Positions 61,023 to 64,000 of a stretch of DNA of 64,000 bases are shown in pieces. Position 1 is the stretch's first letter. The number at the start of each line of letters is the position of its first letter. Source of the stretch: Gelidibacter gilvus (GTDB taxonomy: Bacteria > Bacteroidota > Bacteroidia > Flavobacteriales > Flavobacteriaceae); contig NZ_SDDZ01000016.1 of NCBI RefSeq assembly GCF_004115975.1, forward strand, positions 18,232 to 82,231, read 5' to 3'. The notes beneath the pieces were generated by a model that was not told the DNA's origin, did not search any database, and saw only the letters and a list, made by a program, of their open reading frames with translations. The translations under genes were made by a program, and so were the position numbers.

Positions 61023-62963
61023 ATGTATATAAGATATTTCTCCATACTTTTATTTCTCCTTTTTACTGTCGGCCTTAATGCTCAAGTTAAGTTAAGAGGT
61101 AGGACATCTCCCGATAGACAAAAAGATTCCACGTCATCAGATGGTATTAAAGGAAAGGATAAATTGGCTACTATAGATATGTATGTTCAATTTAATGATG
61201 CTTTGGATTCAATTGCCGTGGATACAACTTTATCAATCAAGAAACATTACAAATTCAATTACTTGAGAAAAGATGACTTTGGTTTGCTGCCTTTTTCTAA
61301 TCTAGGCCAAACCTATAATAGTCTCCTGCATGATTTTAAGAACAAGCGTTCTTTACCGTTGTTTGGCGCGCGTGCCAAACATTTTAATTATATGGAGAGA
61401 GAAGATATTAATTATTTTCACGTTCCTACACCGCTTACCGAGCTATTCTACAAAACAGCCTTTCAACAAGGCCAGTTGGTGGACGCTTTCTTCACAATCA
61501 ATATGTCAAAGCAGTTTAACTTTTCAATAGCATACAAAGGACTCCGATCGTTAGGAAAATATCAGCATATTTTAACCAGTACGGGTAATTTTAGGTTTAC
61601 CACAAATTATACGACAGAAAACAATAAATATCAAGCTCGTGCCCATATTGTAATGCAGGACATTCTTAACCAAGAAAATGGTGGCCTTACAGATGAAGAC
61701 GTCGCACTCTTCCAATCTGGCGATCCTGAGTTTATTAATAGATCGGTCTTTTCTCCTAATTTTGAGGATGCCGAGAATATGCTCGAAGGCAAACGATTTT
61801 ATCTTAATCACCAATATAATCTTCTCCAAGCCTCAGATAGTTTGAGTAATAATTTAAGTATTGGTCAAGTCATCTCATTTGAGGATAAGTATTATCAATT
61901 TAATCAGGCAACCCGTAATGATTTTTTTGGAGAGGCATTTTTGAATTCCAATATTGAAGATAAAGTTACCCTTGAAGATTTTTCAAATCAATTTTTTGTC
62001 AAGTATGAGAATGGTATTTTAGGTGAACTTCAATTCCATGCAGATTATAATACCTATAATTATGGCTATGACGCCATAGCCGTTATAGATGGTGTAAGAA
62101 TTGCAAACCGATTAAAGGGTAACATCTTTGGAATAGGAGGTGCCTATAAAAACCAAATAGGCGGATTTAATTTGAATGGTGAATTTGGTCTGAATCTATC
62201 AGGTGACTTTAATGGCAATTTCTTAGATCTGAACGCATCTTATAAATTGAACCCTGATCTTAAGGTTTTGGCGCGTTTGAATTCAAATTCCAAAATGCCA
62301 AATTACAATATGTTGCTCTATCAAAGTGATTATCTCAACTACAACTGGGACAATGGCTCGTCCTTTAAAAACGTACAAACCCAAAATTTGGCATTTAAGG
62401 TCCAGTCCGATAAAATAGCCACCGCCGAAATAGAATACACCACCATAAACAATCACGCGTATTTTACAAAGGACCTAAACAATAATGTCAAAGCAACCCA
62501 AGCTGAGAATTCATTGAACTATCTGAAGCTTCAGGTATCAAAGGAATTCCGTTTTGGCAAGTTTGCTTTGGATAATAGGGTCATGTATCAAAATGTGATC
62601 GATGGTGATGCCATATTAAATGTACCACAAATCATCACGCGCAACACACTTTATTTTTCTGACCATCTATTTAAGAAAGCGCTCTTTTTACAAACAGGAA
62701 TCACGTTTAATTATTTCACGGAGTATACTATGGATGGTTATGATCCTTTGTTGGGTGAGTTCTACACTCAAAATCAAATTAAGGTCGGTGATTTTCCAAG
62801 ATTGGATTTCTTTATTAATGCGAAAGTCAGGCAAACGCGAATATATCTTATGGCCGAACATTTCAATTCGGCATTCACCGGCTACAATTATTTTTCGGCA
62901 CCAAATAATCCCTACAGAGATTTCAGCATCCGTTTTGGTCTCGTATGGAACTTCTTCCTTTAA
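61023..62963 (+). CDS. Putative porin / outer-membrane beta-barrel protein
   Basis: The 646-residue protein has a signal peptide (cleavage near GLNAQ, about residue 21). The mature part has the alternating pattern of a large barrel, with Tyr/Asn-rich strands (YEREDINYFHVPTPLTELFY-type segments near 125, and NYGYDAIAVIDGVRIANRL near 340), and it ends in an aromatic-rich FGLVWNFFL. It matches the putative porin group of Bacteroidota. The substrate is unknown. It is a single gene with its own upstream region. Confidence 0.8.
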   Translation: MYIRYFSILLFLLFTVGLNAQVKLRGRTSPDRQKDSTSSDGIKGKDKLATIDMYVQFNDALDSIAVDTTLSIKKHYKFNYLRKDDFGLLPFSNLGQTYNSLLHDFKNKRSLPLFGARAKHFNYMEREDINYFHVPTPLTELFYKTAFQQGQLVDAFFTINMSKQFNFSIAYKGLRSLGKYQHILTSTGNFRFTTNYTTENNKYQARAHIVMQDILNQENGGLTDEDVALFQSGDPEFINRSVFSPNFEDAENMLEGKRFYLNHQYNLLQASDSLSNNLSIGQVISFEDKYYQFNQATRNDFFGEAFLNSNIEDKVTLEDFSNQFFVKYENGILGELQFHADYNTYNYGYDAIAVIDGVRIANRLKGNIFGIGGAYKNQIGGFNLNGEFGLNLSGDFNGNFLDLNASYKLNPDLKVLARLNSNSKMPNYNMLLYQSDYLNYNWDNGSSFKNVQTQNLAFKVQSDKIATAEIEYTTINNHAYFTKDLNNNVKATQAENSLNYLKLQVSKEFRFGKFALDNRVMYQNVIDGDAILNVPQIITRNTLYFSDHLFKKALFLQTGITFNYFTEYTMDGYDPLLGEFYTQNQIKVGDFPRLDFFINAKVRQTRIYLMAEHFNSAFTGYNYFSAPNNPYRDFSIRFGLVWNFFL

Positions 62964-63440
62964 TTTTAGATAATACCTAAATCTGTTAGTCTTCCTCATT
63001 GCTTTCTGGACCATTTTTTTATGGTTGGGCATAAGAGGGTTGTGTTGCTTCTCAGTTGAAAGCTTGTGTAAGCTAACATGTCATTCCAATTTCATCACCA
63101 TCTTATAAGGTTGGGTGCCCAATCTCAGAGATTTTAATGTTACTTCCCCAAACTTCGGTCGTATTGAAGACATCGTTTCTCTTAATTTCTAGATGTTCTT
63201 TTTCTGTATGAGGGCTTCTTAATCTTAATTTTTGGTTCTTATCGTTAACCTGGCGATAGTTTTAAAGAGATAGCTAATAGTTTTTATCCAAAATATAAGA
63301 TCTCTGATTACTTAAATGGCTTTAAAAAGAGAATGCTACTTATACATTATAATAGATAGACTTTACAGGAAAGTATATAAGTAAGGTATGACACCTATTA
63401 TATAGGAGCAACAATCTGTTTTGTTTGACCGATTGGTTGG
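62964..63440 (+). other. Gene-free 480-base region before the rRNA operon
   Basis: No convincing ORF, tRNA or repeat is seen. Overlapping frames on both strands here lack family-like content. The base composition is AT-rich until about 63440. Confidence 0.6.
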
Positions 63441-63600
63441 CACATTTGTCAGGCTAGAGCTCCCTCTCGCCACAAATTCTGCGGTCTCCAGCAGGTCCAC
63501 CGGAGCGCCCCGGCAGGCGTCCCACCGCCAACCCGCGCCCTCCCCACGCCACCGGCGCAACTGACGGCCCAATTTCCATCTGCCTAAGGCGTTCATTTCC
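63441..63600 (+). other. GC-rich island upstream of the rRNA promoters
   Basis: About 160 bases, strongest at 63500-63570, are dominated by C and G (for example GGAGCGCCCCGGCAGGCGTC and CCACCGCCAACCCGCGCCCT), unlike the AT-rich surroundings. No motif or tRNA fold is recognised. Confidence 0.6.
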
Positions 63601-63638
63601 AGCATGGAGAAAAATAGTTTAAAAAAAGAGCGATTTAA

Positions 63639-63672
63639 TTTTGCGGGTAAAGGAAAAAGGGTTGTATATTTG
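63639..63672 (+). promoter_or_regulatory. rRNA-type promoter P1
   Basis: TTTTG at 63639-63643 (-33) and TATATTTG at 63665-63672 (-7) are separated by 21 bases and preceded by AAAAAGGGTTG. The GCACCCC just after -7 is shared with P3. Confidence 0.75.
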
Positions 63673-63765
63673 CACCCCGCAAACGAGGGTCTTCGGGCCC
63701 AAGGGAACGGAAAAAAGTTCATTTACATCCTTACAAAAAGAAAGCGAAATTTTTTAAACAAAAAG

Positions 63766-63796
63766 TTTTGCGGATCTAAAAAAGGTTGTATGTTTG
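63766..63796 (+). promoter_or_regulatory. rRNA-type promoter P2
   Basis: TTTTG (63766-63770) and TATGTTTG (63789-63796) with 18 bases between, again preceded by AAAAAAGGTTG and followed by GCAGCCGC. Confidence 0.72.
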
Positions 63797-63901
63797 CAGC
63801 CGCAAAAAACGGCAACGTTAACTGCGGATAGGTTCATTGAAAAGGTGTTTTATGTGGTCGATTTAAAGTGTGAAAAAAAACTTTCAAAAAAACCTCAAAA
63901 C

Positions 63902-63933
63902 ATTTTGCAGAACCGAAAAAGGGTTGTATATTT
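63902..63933 (+). promoter_or_regulatory. rRNA-type promoter P3
   Basis: TTTTG (63902-63906) and TATATTTG (63926-63933) with 19 bases between, preceded by AAAAAGGGTTG and followed by GCACCCGC. It is nearest the leader. Confidence 0.78.
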
Positions 63934-64000
63934 GCACCCGCTTAGCGATTGAGTTCGCCGAGAGAAATAGAAACAAGTTCATTAACATATTGGATTGACA
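63934..64000 (+). ncRNA. Start of the rRNA operon leader (cut by the window end)
   Basis: The sequence ending AAGTTCATTAACATATTGG and then ATTGACA matches the leader that precedes 16S rRNA in Flavobacteriaceae. The 16S gene itself should begin within roughly 200 bases past 64000. The call rests on recognition of this leader and on the three upstream promoters. Confidence 0.7.

Noticed and set aside
62688..63032. 114-codon minus frame at the end of the porin gene
   Set aside because: It is antisense to the porin C-terminus, with no family content.
63363..63722. 119-codon minus frame over the GC-rich island
   Set aside because: Arg/Gly/Trp-rich translation follows from the GC island and runs through promoter P1; no family similarity is recognisable.
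63604..63831. 75-codon plus frame near the rRNA promoters
   Set aside because: It crosses two rRNA promoters; the frame is open only because the promoter and leader blocks lack stops.

Overview
The window is chromosomal DNA of a gliding marine-type member of the Flavobacteriaceae (Bacteroidota). Evidence: gldB-gldC, a subtilase ending in a type IX secretion (T9SS) sorting domain, a SusC/SusD pair, promoters of the TAnnTTTG type, a flavobacterial-type DnaG, frequent TTG/GTG starts and low GC. No phage, plasmid, transposase or CRISPR array was seen.

Layout. 1-2778: end of an upstream gene, then an ECF sigma factor, a membrane partner (probable anti-sigma) and an outer-membrane protein, with an ECF-type promoter in front. 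2870-9313: a TIM-barrel protein, dnaG, an orphan response regulator, nadE, gldB-gldC and a DUF4230 protein. 9385-29625: rhodanese and a TetR regulator, then a long phenylacetyl-CoA catabolic cluster (paaE, A, B, C, D, G, H, I, J, Z, an enoyl-CoA hydratase, paaY), followed by lipoyl E2 and fused E1 subunits of a 2-oxoacid dehydrogenase. An operator-like palindrome lies between the TetR gene and paaE. No phenylacetate-CoA ligase (paaK) is present. 29688-52581: mostly housekeeping genes (SulP transporter, hutU, ACC deaminase-like enzyme, LysM glucosaminidase, hemL, large zinc protease, lysS, a tiny YqaE/Pmp3 gene, lipB, nucleoid-associated protein, OmpA protein, rnhB). 53350-62963: SusC, SusD, a Calx-beta-like lipoprotein, a T9SS subtilase and a putative porin. 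63639-64000: three tandem rRNA-type promoters and the leader of an rRNA operon whose 16S gene must begin just past the window end.

The most unusual feature is what has accumulated inside the paa/2-oxoacid dehydrogenase cluster. Three small four-helix-bundle ORFs (23S rRNA intervening-sequence protein / S23 family) sit between paa genes. Each is enclosed by its own pair of long imperfect inverted repeats, so the transcript could fold into a stem with the ORF in the loop, like the intervening sequences of 23S rRNA. A similar hairpin without an ORF lies between paaA and paaB. The cluster also carries at least six families of short palindromic repeats, several placed directly against start codons and one read in frame inside the E2 linker. 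A GIY-YIG gene and a GxxExxY gene are each broken by one in-frame stop. The flanking housekeeping regions are nearly free of such sequences.

Metabolically the cluster would epoxidise phenylacetyl-CoA (PaaABCDE), isomerise it to the oxepin (PaaG), open the ring and oxidise the aldehyde (PaaZ), and finish by beta-oxidation (hydratase, PaaH, PaaJ), with PaaI and PaaY as thioesterases. The 2-oxoacid dehydrogenase subunits at the end of the cluster might supply phenylacetyl-CoA from phenylpyruvate. That link is inference.
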